Source of the DNA: Jejuia sp043557195
GTDB taxonomy: Bacteria; Bacteroidota; Bacteroidia; Flavobacteriales; Flavobacteriaceae
Length of the DNA: 64,000 nt
Reading direction: 5' to 3'
Assembly: GCA_043557195.1 (NCBI GenBank)
Contig: CP121314.1
Location: forward strand, 4,030,001-4,094,000
In this document: positions 50,513 through 59,650 of the stretch, one piece after another
Layout of the letters: each line of letters begins with the position of its first letter
Position numbering within the stretch: the stretch's first letter is position 1
Notes under the pieces: generated by a model
What the model saw: only the letters and a program-made list of their open reading frames with translations
The model's database searches: none
Told to the model about the DNA's origin: nothing
Made by a program: the position numbers and the translations under genes

Positions 50513-51451
50513 ATGCAGGAAAAGCTAAACAAGAACATACAAAATGAAGTTGGCGTAATTGAAGAAGCTTTACAGGAAAGTTCTGTAGGACAAGCTGTCT
50601 CTGACTTTCTCAATTTTAAAATACTCGATTTTCCTGTAGGCCAAGGTAAAGACGAACATCAAATTGTGCTAACAGTAGGGTATGTATTACTTGTTGTTTT
50701 AGTTATTATTATAACATCTTTCGTTTTAAGATTTACAAAAAGACTTGTTACTCGAAAAATGCCTAAAGAAGATGAGGTAAAGTTTAATACTGTGTTTTCT
50801 TTTGCAAGATGGGTAATCTATTTTATTGTAATGCTCATAGTTTTTGATTCTATAGGCATTAATGTTACCGCAGTTTTTGCAGCATCAGCAGCACTACTGA
50901 TCGGTGTTGGTCTCGCACTGCAAACCTTATTTCAAGATATCATTTCCGGCATTTTTATTTTAGTAGATCGTTCTGTGCAGGTTGGAGATATTGTTGAACT
51001 AGAAGGTAAAGTAGGTCGTGTAGAGGAAATAAAATTACGCACAACTAGGGCCGTAACAATTGATAACAAAGTACTTATTATACCAAATCATTTGTACCTC
51101 ACTAATAGTTTATACAACTGGACACAAAATGGCTCTGTAACGCGAGAAAGTGTTTTTGTAGGAGTATCTTATGGCAGCGATGTTCAATTGGTAAAACAAC
51201 TACTACTGGAAGCTGCGGACTCGCACGATATGGTTTTAAAACATCCTGCACCGCAAGTATTTTTCGATAATTTTGGAGATAGTGCTTTGGAATTTAGGTT
51301 AATGTTTACGCTTAATAATAGTTTTATAGGCGCAATTCCAAAAAGTGATTTAAGATTTGAAATAGACAGGCTTTTTAGAGAACATAATATTACAATTCCT
51401 TTCCCTCAACGCGATATTCACATTAAATCTAATCTTTCAGAAACAAAATAA
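50513..51451 (+). CDS. MscS-type small mechanosensitive channel
   Basis: The 312-residue protein has about three N-terminal helices, the pore helix of MscS (AASAALLIGVGLALQTLFQDIISGIFIL) and a C-terminal beta/alpha domain (VQVGDIVELEGKVGRVEEIKLRTTRAVTIDNKVLIIPN) ending PFPQRDIHI. It gates in response to membrane tension. It is cotranscribed with the ABC exporter, a grouping often seen in Flavobacteriaceae. Confidence 0.9.
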   Translation: MQEKLNKNIQNEVGVIEEALQESSVGQAVSDFLNFKILDFPVGQGKDEHQIVLTVGYVLLVVLVIIITSFVLRFTKRLVTRKMPKEDEVKFNTVFSFARWVIYFIVMLIVFDSIGINVTAVFAASAALLIGVGLALQTLFQDIISGIFILVDRSVQVGDIVELEGKVGRVEEIKLRTTRAVTIDNKVLIIPNHLYLTNSLYNWTQNGSVTRESVFVGVSYGSDVQLVKQLLLEAADSHDMVLKHPAPQVFFDNFGDSALEFRLMFTLNNSFIGAIPKSDLRFEIDRLFREHNITIPFPQRDIHIKSNLSETK

Positions 51452-51463
51452 CAAAGCAATTAA

Positions 51464-52348
51464 ATGATCTACAGGTCTTCATGTTTATTTATTTTATTTC
51501 TATACTGTATTGGGACGCAAAAGGGACACTCACAACTTACAGATTTAGCACGATTAGAATATTCATTCATTCCGCAAAGTAATACAGATGACGATTATAC
51601 AAGATTACGTGCCTTATTAAACTTTCCTATTGAAACCAAGAAAGATTGTTATCTCATTTTTGGCGTTGAATACAATAGAATCATTCTCGACTTAGAAGAA
51701 AATTATCCATTTAACACCAAAGGCTTAAAACGCATTCATGTTATAGATGCTAATATAGGCTACACTTTTAAATGGAATGAAAATTGGCGCTTGGGTTTAA
51801 AATTTAACCCTAGAATTGCGTCAACATTAACAAAAAGTTTAGTATCGGATGATTATTTCTTAAACGGAGGCGTATTTGCTATTAATGATAGAACAGATGA
51901 TGAAACGCTTAAACGTCCCTATCGCTTAATTCTTGGTTTAACTTACAATGCCACTACTGGTATACCATTCCCATTACCTTTTGTGAGCTATTTTAGAGAA
52001 ATAAACAATAAATGGAGCTTTAATGCTGGTGTTCCAAAATCTAATTTAAAATATTCTATTAACGATAAAAATAATATACAAGCTTTTGTTGGATTAGACG
52101 GCTATTTGGCACATTTACAGGAACCTTCTGTTATTAATGGCCAGAATGTGGATCACATTTCGCTATCAGTTGCCGTTGGTGGTTTAGGTTACGAATATTT
52201 ATTTTCAAAACATTTGGTAGGGTATTTGTACACTGGCTATACATTTAGATTAAATAACGTATTACGTAATGAAAATAGAGATGAAGTTTTTAAATTAGAT
52301 GACTTAAATGCATTTTATTTAAGAACAGGAGTAAAATTTAAAATTTAG
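51464..52348 (+). CDS. DUF6268 family outer-membrane beta-barrel protein
   Basis: The 294-residue protein has a signal peptide (residues 1-23) followed by alternating amphipathic beta strands with aromatic ends (YTFKWNENWRLGLKFNPRI, YRLILGLTYNATTG) and a C-terminal barrel strand YLRTGVKFKI. This matches the DUF6268 barrel group. Location in the outer membrane is likely and function unknown. It is coupled to its neighbours by 12-bp and 3-bp gaps. Confidence 0.75.
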   Translation: MIYRSSCLFILFLYCIGTQKGHSQLTDLARLEYSFIPQSNTDDDYTRLRALLNFPIETKKDCYLIFGVEYNRIILDLEENYPFNTKGLKRIHVIDANIGYTFKWNENWRLGLKFNPRIASTLTKSLVSDDYFLNGGVFAINDRTDDETLKRPYRLILGLTYNATTGIPFPLPFVSYFREINNKWSFNAGVPKSNLKYSINDKNNIQAFVGLDGYLAHLQEPSVINGQNVDHISLSVAVGGLGYEYLFSKHLVGYLYTGYTFRLNNVLRNENRDEVFKLDDLNAFYLRTGVKFKI

Positions 52349-52351
52349 AAT

Positions 52352-53515
52352 ATGCCCAAAATATTAATTATTGAAGACGAAGCTGCCATTAGGCGTGTAT
52401 TAGTTAAAATCCTTTCAGAAGAAAATGACACATATCAAGTTGAGGAAGCTGAAGATGGATTATCTGGAATGGATAAAATCAAAAAAACAGATTATGATTT
52501 GGTGCTCTGTGACATTAAAATGCCAAAAATGGATGGTGTTGAAGTTCTTGAAGCTACCAGAAAGATAAAACCAGAAACTCCTGTCGTTATGATTTCTGGA
52601 CATGGTGATTTAGATACCGCTGTGAATACCATGCGTCTTGGAGCGTTTGATTATATCTCAAAACCACCAGATTTAAATAGATTACTAAATACTGTTAGAA
52701 TCGCTTTAGATAGAAAAGAACTTGTTGTAGAAAACAAGATTCTAAAGAAAAAGGTAAGCAAGAAATATGAGATGATAGGAGAGAGCGATACAATCTCTCA
52801 AATCAAAGATATGATTGATAAAGTGGCACCAACTGATGCGAGAGTTTTGATAACTGGCCCAAACGGAACTGGAAAAGAGCTCGTAGCGCATTGGTTACAC
52901 GAAAAGAGTGATCGTGTTAAAGGCCCGATGATAGAAGTGAATTGTGCTGCGATACCAAGTGAATTGATTGAAAGTGAATTGTTCGGGCATGTTAAAGGGG
53001 CGTTTACCAGTGCTAATAAAGACAGAGCTGGAAAATTTGAAGCTGCAAATGGAGGAACAATCTTCTTAGATGAAATAGGAGACATGAGTTTATCTGCTCA
53101 GGCTAAGGTATTGAGAGCACTTCAGGAAAGCAGAATTCAACGTGTTGGTAGTGATAAAGACATTAAGGTTAATGTACGTGTTGTAGCCGCTACCAATAAG
53201 AACCTAAAAAAGGAAATTGAAGATGGCAAATTCCGAGAGGATTTATACCATAGGCTTGCTGTGATTTTGATAAAAGTACCTGCTCTAAACGAACGACGTG
53301 ATGATATTCCATTGCTTGTAAATCATTTTGCAAAGAAAATTGCTGACGAGCAAGGGACAGCACAAAAAAGCTTTTCTGATAAAGCGATAAAACTGTTACA
53401 AGACTATGATTGGACAGGAAATATACGCGAACTACGTAATGTTGTAGAAAGATTGATTATTTTAGGAGGTGCAGAAGTTAGTGAACAAGATGTAAAACTA
53501 TTTGCTTCCAAATAA
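52352..53515 (+). CDS. Sigma-54-dependent response regulator lacking a DNA-binding domain
   Basis: The 387-residue NtrC-type regulator has a receiver domain (IIEDEAAIRRVL, phosphoacceptor D54 in VLCDIKMPK, K near 104) and a full AAA+ domain: Walker A GPNGTGKE, Walker B GGTIFLDEIGDMSL, the sigma-54 contact loop as GAFTSA instead of GAFTGA, and GNIRELRNVVERL at the end. It stops at residue 387 with no Fis-type helix-turn-helix. Sigma-54 activation is still expected, perhaps without specific enhancer binding. No cognate kinase is adjacent. Confidence 0.9.
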   Translation: MPKILIIEDEAAIRRVLVKILSEENDTYQVEEAEDGLSGMDKIKKTDYDLVLCDIKMPKMDGVEVLEATRKIKPETPVVMISGHGDLDTAVNTMRLGAFDYISKPPDLNRLLNTVRIALDRKELVVENKILKKKVSKKYEMIGESDTISQIKDMIDKVAPTDARVLITGPNGTGKELVAHWLHEKSDRVKGPMIEVNCAAIPSELIESELFGHVKGAFTSANKDRAGKFEAANGGTIFLDEIGDMSLSAQAKVLRALQESRIQRVGSDKDIKVNVRVVAATNKNLKKEIEDGKFREDLYHRLAVILIKVPALNERRDDIPLLVNHFAKKIADEQGTAQKSFSDKAIKLLQDYDWTGNIRELRNVVERLIILGGAEVSEQDVKLFASK

Positions 53516-53540
53516 TAATTAAAAAACAAGAGAACAGATA

Positions 53541-54002
53541 ATGATCAAGGGATTATATGAAACTCATTTACATGTTGAGAATCTAGAAAACTCCATTGAG
53601 TTTTACACTAAAGTCCTTGGGTTAAAACAATGTCGGTTTGGAGCCGAACGCAGAACTGCTTTTTTCTGGATTGGAGATGATAAACAAGCAATGCTTGGTT
53701 TATGGGAAAAACCAAAAGACGAAATTGATTTGCGTCATTTTGCTTTTGAATGTGAACCAGAATGGATATTAAACGAATCGGTTGATTTTTTAAAATCACA
53801 CAACCTGAATTTTTGGAATTTTTTACAAGACGACAAAAAAGTGCCAATGGTGTTTTGTTGGATGCCCGCCATCTCTATTTATTTTAGCGATCCAGACGGA
53901 CATTATCTAGAATTTATTGGGGTTTTGCCTGGAAAAACTAAACCTAATGAAGAAAAACGGGTTGTTACTTATGAAGAATGGCTTAATATTAAGGATGAAT
54001 AA
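53541..54002 (+). CDS. VOC family protein
   Basis: The 153-residue protein has the paired VOC modules (ETHLHVENLENSIEFYTKVLGLKQC at the start and IYFSDPDGHYLEFIGVLPG near the end) with metal-ligand His and Glu positions. It may act in antibiotic or metabolite modification, but the reaction is unknown. It follows the sigma-54 regulator by 25 bp and is probably the last gene of that operon. Confidence 0.83.
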   Translation: MIKGLYETHLHVENLENSIEFYTKVLGLKQCRFGAERRTAFFWIGDDKQAMLGLWEKPKDEIDLRHFAFECEPEWILNESVDFLKSHNLNFWNFLQDDKKVPMVFCWMPAISIYFSDPDGHYLEFIGVLPGKTKPNEEKRVVTYEEWLNIKDE

Positions 54003-54126
54003 AGCGCAACAAAACTGAATCTATCAATACACACTATTATGAAATGAGCCATAACAATTCTTGATTTCCATCGAAATGTTTAATGGCGAATTACATCTGA
54101 TAGATAAAACAATAAAATTTAAACAG

Positions 54127-55005
54127 ATGAAAAACATCAAAGTAACAGATTTTAAAATCACCTCAAAAATTGATATTAAAAATTTACCAACTAATTATGA
54201 TTTGGGAGTTCCTGAAGATGGGATAAAAGATGCCTTAAAGAAAACCCGAAAGTTATTAAGTAACATACAAAACACGATGTATGCTCATGATAAATATTCG
54301 GTTTTGGTGTGTTTACAAGGAATGGATACTTCTGGGAAAGATAGTTTGGTGCGAGAAGTATTTAAAAGTTTTAATGTAAGAGGCGTGGAGGTGCATAGTT
54401 TTAAAGTGCCTACAGATTTAGAGTTAAGCCACGATTATCTTTGGAGACATTATATAGCCTTACCGCAACGCGGAAAATTCGGTGTATTTAATCGTACGCA
54501 TTATGAAAACGTTTTGGTAACTCGAGTACACCCAAATTATATTTTAGGTGAAAACTTGCCTGATGTAAATTCTGTTGAAGATATTGATGATGCCTTTTGG
54601 GATAAACGTTTTGAGCAAATCAATAATTTTGAAAAGCACATTGCTGAAAACGGTACTATTATTTTTAAGTTCTTTTTGAATTTATCAAAAGATGAACAGA
54701 AATACCGTTTATTACGTCGTTTACGTAAACAGGAAAAAAATTGGAAATTCTCTGCAGGAGATTTAAAAGAACGCAAACTTTGGGATAAATACCAAGAATG
54801 TTACGAAGATGTACTGAATAGATCATCGAAAGCACATGCGCCATGGTACAATATTCCTGCAGATGATAAACCGACTGCACGTTATATTGTGGCTAAAATT
54901 ATGTATGATGTGTTAAGTCAATATACCGATATACAAGAGCCTGAACTAGATGATGAAACCAAAGCTAATTTGGATGTTTATAAGGCAGAGTTAGAGAATG
55001 AATAA
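54127..55005 (+). CDS. Polyphosphate kinase 2 family protein
   Basis: The 292-residue single-domain PPK2 protein has the Walker A-like CLQGMDTSGKDSLV, the basic lid region QRGKFGVFNRTHYENVLVTRVHP and the Walker B-like GTIIFKFFLNLSKDEQ with the following RLRKQEKNWKF. It uses polyphosphate to phosphorylate nucleoside mono- or diphosphates. The subclass cannot be fixed by eye. The frame opens at a TTG 22 codons earlier, but the ATG at 54127 begins the conserved protein. Confidence 0.9.
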   Translation: MKNIKVTDFKITSKIDIKNLPTNYDLGVPEDGIKDALKKTRKLLSNIQNTMYAHDKYSVLVCLQGMDTSGKDSLVREVFKSFNVRGVEVHSFKVPTDLELSHDYLWRHYIALPQRGKFGVFNRTHYENVLVTRVHPNYILGENLPDVNSVEDIDDAFWDKRFEQINNFEKHIAENGTIIFKFFLNLSKDEQKYRLLRRLRKQEKNWKFSAGDLKERKLWDKYQECYEDVLNRSSKAHAPWYNIPADDKPTARYIVAKIMYDVLSQYTDIQEPELDDETKANLDVYKAELENE

Positions 55006-55017
55006 ATAAAAGTAAAT

Positions 55018-55176
55018 ATGAAATTATTAAAAAATATAACAATCGTTTTAGCAATAACTATAACTATGTTTTGCTTGTCGTCATGCGAAAAAGAAGATGG
55101 TGGCTGCGAAACTGAAACCGTTTGTTTTGGTGAAGGTAATTGTGTTGAAAAACCAATTCCTGGCACCTGTATTTAA
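55018..55176 (+). CDS. Small cysteine-rich lipoprotein
   Basis: ATG at 55018 opens 52 codons. A lipoprotein signal (LAITITMFCLSSC) is followed by EKEDGGCETETVCFGEGNC and VEKPIPGTCI. The mature 31-residue peptide has the lipid-bearing Cys plus four more, enough for two disulfides. It lies 12 bp after the PPK2 stop and probably shares its transcript. I do not know a family. The lipobox and compact spacing support a real gene. Confidence 0.6.
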   Translation: MKLLKNITIVLAITITMFCLSSCEKEDGGCETETVCFGEGNCVEKPIPGTCI

Positions 55177-55185
55177 TGTCGTTTT

Positions 55186-56766
55186 TTAGTTATCACTTTC
55201 CTCATCTGAAAACGCAATATGCTGATAAGCACCAATATCAGGAGAAGCTGTTCTATTTACATTTAAAATATCTGTTGGCACTTGGTTTGCAAAGGTGGTA
55301 TTTCCTTGTCCGTTAGCAGCAGAGTCATCACCAATAATTAACATATTTTCATTGGGTTCTAAAAAGTTGGGTTCTTCATTGAAAATAACATTTTCGTATA
55401 ACCCCATGTTTTCAAAATCAAAATTTGGTCCTGTAAAATTATCGTTTCTATCATCAAAACGCACCAAACAATTCGTGAATTTAAAATTGAAATCTACTGT
55501 TTGCTCTTCAGATTGATCTACTAAAAATTCTGGATTATCATTTCCGTAAATAATACAATTATTAAAATTCGCTTCACTTAAATCAGCAATAACTTCAACT
55601 TCATTTTCGTTTTCGTCTAATACTCTCAAAAAATTATTTATTAAAAGGGCAGGTAATGGGCGTGGACCATTTTGCCAATAGTTTGTTATAGTAGAATGCG
55701 TAAAATTGTATTTACCTCCTAATGTTACTGCAAGTACGGACTGACCTGCATTATTAAGAACTACATTTTCTCCTGTAATAGAAGTGTTTCTGCCTAATAT
55801 ACCAAAACTACCAGAATTATATATTTGCGAATTGGTAATAGTAAGCTTATCGTCAGTTGCATTAGCATCACCATCACACAAAATACCAACTATAGCATTC
55901 TTAATTGTTGCGTAATTGAATTTGTTATTTACGCTACCATCAAGTAACCAAATAGTAGCCCATTGACCTGGGCGTTCTGAAAAGTTAGGTTCTAAACGAT
56001 CGCCTTCAAAAATAACTTCGTTTTCTAAAAGTTCTTGGTCTGTACTTAATGCTCCATTTACATTAATGGAAGCACCTGATTGCACTATAATTCCAGAGTT
56101 TTCATGAAAATGTAATCTTGCTCCAGCCTCAATGGTAAGTGTTTGTCCTTCAGGTACAGCCGCAAAACCATAAATTACATAAGGTTTTTCCTTGGTAAAG
56201 ATAAGTTCATCATTCATTAACTCTCTACCTACTGCTCTTACAGGGTCATCTTCTGTGCCTAAATTAATAGTTTCTTGTATTTTTGTAGTGTTATCCCTAT
56301 CTGGAAATATAAATGTTGCATCCTTAATAAGAGTCACTAATTCTACTTCTTGCAAATTTCCGCCAGAATCAAATTCTATTTGGTCTGTATACAAATACTC
56401 GCCTTCAGGGTTTGGGAAATTATTGATATCAACTGTAGTTTCAACAAAAATAAATAGACTGTCATTTGCCAAAAGCTCAATGTCTTCAAAAGTTTTCCCT
56501 GTAAGTCCATCAACACTCAAGCGGTATTGCGATGCGTCTCCTAAACCTAATCTCACGGTAGGAATCAATATATCATCATCACTTCTGTTATAGACCTTTA
56601 AGTTATACGTACTAGAACCTATATTTGTAAAAATGGTATCTAAATACACAGTATCTCTAGAAAACTCAAGACTTCCTGTACTTGCTGAAAATTCAAAATC
56701 TTTTCTACAGGAGCTCCAAAGCACCAAAAAACAAACGGTTAGGATAAAGTAGATATAGTTCTTCAT
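55186..56766 (-). CDS. Lipoprotein with right-handed beta-helix region
   Basis: The 526-residue protein has a lipoprotein signal (LVLWSSC, Cys at 20) and an Ig-like N-terminal part. A repetitive beta-helix follows (from about residue 190, GQTLTIEAGARLHFHENSGIIVQSGASINVNG, then NSGSFGILGRNTSITGEN). The Asn- and Asp-rich turns are typical of parallel beta-helix surface proteins and polysaccharide-binding or cleaving folds. No catalytic residues can be assigned. It is exposed at the envelope and monocistronic. Confidence 0.78.
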   Translation of the reverse strand: MKNYIYFILTVCFLVLWSSCRKDFEFSASTGSLEFSRDTVYLDTIFTNIGSSTYNLKVYNRSDDDILIPTVRLGLGDASQYRLSVDGLTGKTFEDIELLANDSLFIFVETTVDINNFPNPEGEYLYTDQIEFDSGGNLQEVELVTLIKDATFIFPDRDNTTKIQETINLGTEDDPVRAVGRELMNDELIFTKEKPYVIYGFAAVPEGQTLTIEAGARLHFHENSGIIVQSGASINVNGALSTDQELLENEVIFEGDRLEPNFSERPGQWATIWLLDGSVNNKFNYATIKNAIVGILCDGDANATDDKLTITNSQIYNSGSFGILGRNTSITGENVVLNNAGQSVLAVTLGGKYNFTHSTITNYWQNGPRPLPALLINNFLRVLDENENEVEVIADLSEANFNNCIIYGNDNPEFLVDQSEEQTVDFNFKFTNCLVRFDDRNDNFTGPNFDFENMGLYENVIFNEEPNFLEPNENMLIIGDDSAANGQGNTTFANQVPTDILNVNRTASPDIGAYQHIAFSDEESDN

Positions 56767-56826
56767 GCGGCATCAAAATAAATATGGCTAAAAATATAAC
56801 TTTTGAATCGAAGAATTAGTATGATA

Positions 56827-57627
56827 TTAATTTTTTAAGCGTAATGAATCTTTAGATGCATCGAACGATTCGGTTATTTTTAAAAAATCTTTACTGATAT
56901 TAACCATTGAATCTAACAAAATCACTTTGTTTTCGTCTAAAAGAAGATCTTTATCAAGGTATTTCGTTTCGCAATATTCTAAAAACAGAAGCGCATATCT
57001 TTCTGGGATATCCAAATCGTCTTCAATTAATTTTAAAGTAAAGAAATCATCTTTTTTAAATAACGAATCTAGATGCTTATACTCAATAACTTTTGGTGCG
57101 CTAACTTTATTTTTATTTTTAAATAGTTTACCTATCATTTTTGCTAATTTTTTAAAGTTCACCCCGTTAGAATATGACGATTGCGGAATATACAACTGCA
57201 TATTGTTTCTTCTATCTCTTTCAAATGCACGTTCAGCAATTTGTGTATATTCAAGAGGATTAAAATCGTCGTCTTCTCTACTCAATAATACTTCGCCCAA
57301 TTCATTAACTGACTTTCTTAACTCAAAAACAACAACATCTTGAAAATCGCTTTGCTTTAATTGTATCATTTTAGGGTGATGAAATAAAGACTCGAAGAAA
57401 AGCGTATCATTAACAACTGCGGTAATTGCAAAATCGCCTTCATTGTTAGTATAAGTCAATATTTTTTGAGTGATATTGTAAATCTTAATACCCTTAACCG
57501 TAGATTCGTTATCATAAACTTTACCGTTAATAGTTTGAGAAAAAACACCATAAGGCAACAAAAACAGAATAATATACTTTACAAGTTTATTCCGTTTTAT
57601 TTGTAAAGTATAACTGTAGTTTTGCAT
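56827..57627 (-). CDS. Carboxypeptidase-like regulatory-domain protein (tandem paralogue 1)
   Basis: The 266-residue protein has a late signal peptide (YIILFLLPYGVFSQ, residues 18-31). A CarboxypepD_reg-like domain follows (TINGKVYDNESTVKGIKIYNITQK, to about residue 110), then a helical C-terminal half ending DSLRLKN. The preceding positively charged extension (KRNK) makes the ATG at 57627 the only start that keeps the signal. It is a clear paralogue of the gene at 57670, sharing plan and motifs throughout. Function is unknown; such domains are common in TonB-linked surface systems. Confidence 0.78.
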   Translation of the reverse strand: MQNYSYTLQIKRNKLVKYIILFLLPYGVFSQTINGKVYDNESTVKGIKIYNITQKILTYTNNEGDFAITAVVNDTLFFESLFHHPKMIQLKQSDFQDVVVFELRKSVNELGEVLLSREDDDFNPLEYTQIAERAFERDRRNNMQLYIPQSSYSNGVNFKKLAKMIGKLFKNKNKVSAPKVIEYKHLDSLFKKDDFFTLKLIEDDLDIPERYALLFLEYCETKYLDKDLLLDENKVILLDSMVNISKDFLKITESFDASKDSLRLKN

Positions 57628-57669
57628 TCACTAAAAATATAACTTTTGAAAATAAGAATTTGTATGATA

Positions 57670-58434
57670 CTAGTTTTTTGTACGTAATGCATCTTTTGAC
57701 GCTTCAAATTCTTGTGTGATTTTTAAAAATTCTCTACTGAATTCAACTAAAGAGTCTAATAATATAACTTTGTTTTCTTCAGAAATCAGTTCCTTATTTA
57801 AGTTTTTAGTTTCACAATAATCTAAAAATAAATGTGCATATTCTTGTGGAATCTTTAAATCTTGACTTAACAACCTCAAATCAAAAAAATCATCTTTTTT
57901 AAATAGTGAATCCAAATGTTTGTAACTCACATATTCAATTGGTTTAGGTTTATTCTTATCTTTCTTTTTGAATAATTTTATTGCCATTCCTATCAAGCCG
58001 TATATATTGGCACCACTGGAATATGAGGATTCAGGCATATATAGATGTGGATTGTTTTTGATGTCGTTTGCTAAAGCAAGCCCTGTTGCATCTGTGTATT
58101 CTTCGGTATTAAATGCTTTAGTTTTTTCATTACTCAATAACACTTCTCCAAGTTCGTTTACTACTTTTTTTAATTCAAAAACTACAACATCTTCAAAATC
58201 GATTTGTTTTAGTTTAACGTGTTTAGGGTGATGGAATAAAGATTCAAAAAACAAAGTGTCGTTTACTGAAGCAGCAATAATGAATTCGCCTTCACCATCT
58301 GTATATGTTTTTGTTTGTTTGCTTACATTATACACCTTGATGCCTTTTACTGTAGACTGGTTATCGTACACTTTCCCTTTAATGTTTTGGGAAAACAAAC
58401 TTATTGGCAATAAAAAGAAAATGAAGTACTTCAC
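57670..58434 (-). CDS. Carboxypeptidase-like regulatory-domain protein (tandem paralogue 2)
   Basis: The 254-residue protein has a signal peptide (MKYFIFFLLPISLFSQ), the same beta-sandwich start (NIKGKVYDNQSTVKGIKVYNVSKQ), the same middle (VNELGEVLLSNE, HLDSLFKKDDFFDLRLL) and the end DALRTKN. It is the upstream copy of a tandem pair; the downstream copy starts 42 bp after its stop. A duplication of about 800 bp is the simplest history. Divergence is greatest in the helical middle. Confidence 0.78.
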   Translation of the reverse strand: MKYFIFFLLPISLFSQNIKGKVYDNQSTVKGIKVYNVSKQTKTYTDGEGEFIIAASVNDTLFFESLFHHPKHVKLKQIDFEDVVVFELKKVVNELGEVLLSNEKTKAFNTEEYTDATGLALANDIKNNPHLYMPESSYSSGANIYGLIGMAIKLFKKKDKNKPKPIEYVSYKHLDSLFKKDDFFDLRLLSQDLKIPQEYAHLFLDYCETKNLNKELISEENKVILLDSLVEFSREFLKITQEFEASKDALRTKN

Positions 58435-58546
58435 GTTGGTTGATGACTAGCTGGTTTCAAATTAAAGCTATTTATCATTCGCAACTATTGAAATTAAGAT
58501 ACTTTAACAGGGGTTTTAATAACTGTTAACATATTGAAATAAAAAA

Positions 58547-58574
58547 CCTGATAAGCATTTTAAGTCTTATCAGG
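58547..58574 (-). terminator. Terminator of the gal operon
   Basis: CCTGATAAG / CTTATCAGG is a 9-bp stem with a 10-nt loop. On the minus strand it is followed by TTTTTTATTT. It lies 27 bp past the galT stop. Confidence 0.85.
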
Positions 58575-58600
58575 CTTTGTTTAGAATAGTTTAGTGATAT

Positions 58601-59623
58601 TTATAATAATGCCTTAATCATTTTTACAGCACTTTCGGCAGTGATATCGCGTTGTGGCGAACCAAACATTTCATAACCAACCATAAATTTCTTAACACTT
58701 GCACTCCTTAATAGTGGCGGATAAAAACTCATATGCCAATGCCAGTGTTTATTAGCATTACCGTCAGTTGGCGATTGGTGAATACCACTAGAATAAGGAA
58801 ACGAGGTATTAAAAATTTTATCATAGGCTTTAGTTAATACTGCAATAGCTTCTGCATATTGTAATGTTTCGGCATCTGTCATTTCTGAAATACTACTCAT
58901 ATGTCGTTTTGGAACAATCATAGCCTCAAATGGCCATATTGCCCAAAACGGAATCAACACTACAAAACCATCATTTTCAAAAATGATACGCTCTTGTTTA
59001 TCTAATTCTTGAGCTAAATAATCACCCAATAAACTGCTATTATTCTTATTAAAATAATTTAATTGTTGCGTATTTTTTTTATCAACTTCATTTGGCAGTG
59101 TGGATTGACTCCATATTTGCCCATGCGGATGTGGATTACTACATCCCATAACCGCACCTTTGTTTTCAAAAATTTGCACGTAGTTGATTTTTGGATTATC
59201 TCCTAGTTCTTTATACTGTTCCTGCCATGCATAAACTACTTTTTGAATTTCATCAGGAGACATGTCCGCTAAACTTTTTGAATGATCTGGACTAAAACAA
59301 ATCACCTTACAAATACCTGTTTCGCTCTCAGCAACTAGAAGCCCGTCATTAACTGAAAAGGTTGGAGAATCACTTTGTAATGCTGCAAAATCGTTAGTGA
59401 AAATAAATACATCTTCGTATTTGGGATTTACTTCACCATTTATACGTGTATTTCCCGCACATAAATAGCATTTATCGTCATGCGTTGGACGTTTTTCATT
59501 ATTAACCGCCTCATTTTGTCCTTGCCAAGGGCGTTTAGCGCGATGTGGAGAAACGAGCACCCATTCTCCTGTTAATATGTTGAATCGTTTATGTGAATAA
59601 TCTTGTAAGTTATTATTTTCCAT
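58601..59623 (-). CDS. galT: UDP-glucose--hexose-1-phosphate uridylyltransferase GalT
   Basis: The 340-residue protein has an N-terminal HRPWQGQ-type region read here as SPHRAKRPWQGQ, the zinc-type Cys in CYLCAGN, and the catalytic HPHGQIW motif (HxH). A second-domain HWHWHMSFYPPL follows. It transfers UMP from UDP-glucose to galactose-1-phosphate in the Leloir pathway. It is the third enzyme of the operon after the epimerase and galK. Confidence 0.94.
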   Translation of the reverse strand: MENNNLQDYSHKRFNILTGEWVLVSPHRAKRPWQGQNEAVNNEKRPTHDDKCYLCAGNTRINGEVNPKYEDVFIFTNDFAALQSDSPTFSVNDGLLVAESETGICKVICFSPDHSKSLADMSPDEIQKVVYAWQEQYKELGDNPKINYVQIFENKGAVMGCSNPHPHGQIWSQSTLPNEVDKKNTQQLNYFNKNNSSLLGDYLAQELDKQERIIFENDGFVVLIPFWAIWPFEAMIVPKRHMSSISEMTDAETLQYAEAIAVLTKAYDKIFNTSFPYSSGIHQSPTDGNANKHWHWHMSFYPPLLRSASVKKFMVGYEMFGSPQRDITAESAVKMIKALL

Positions 59624-59650
59624 TTTTAAAAATAGTATAGTTTGTTTAAT

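Noticed and set aside
56192..56593. Plus-strand frame of 133 codons
   Set aside because: Antisense to the beta-helix lipoprotein, serine-rich as expected for the complement of Asp/Glu-rich coding sequence.
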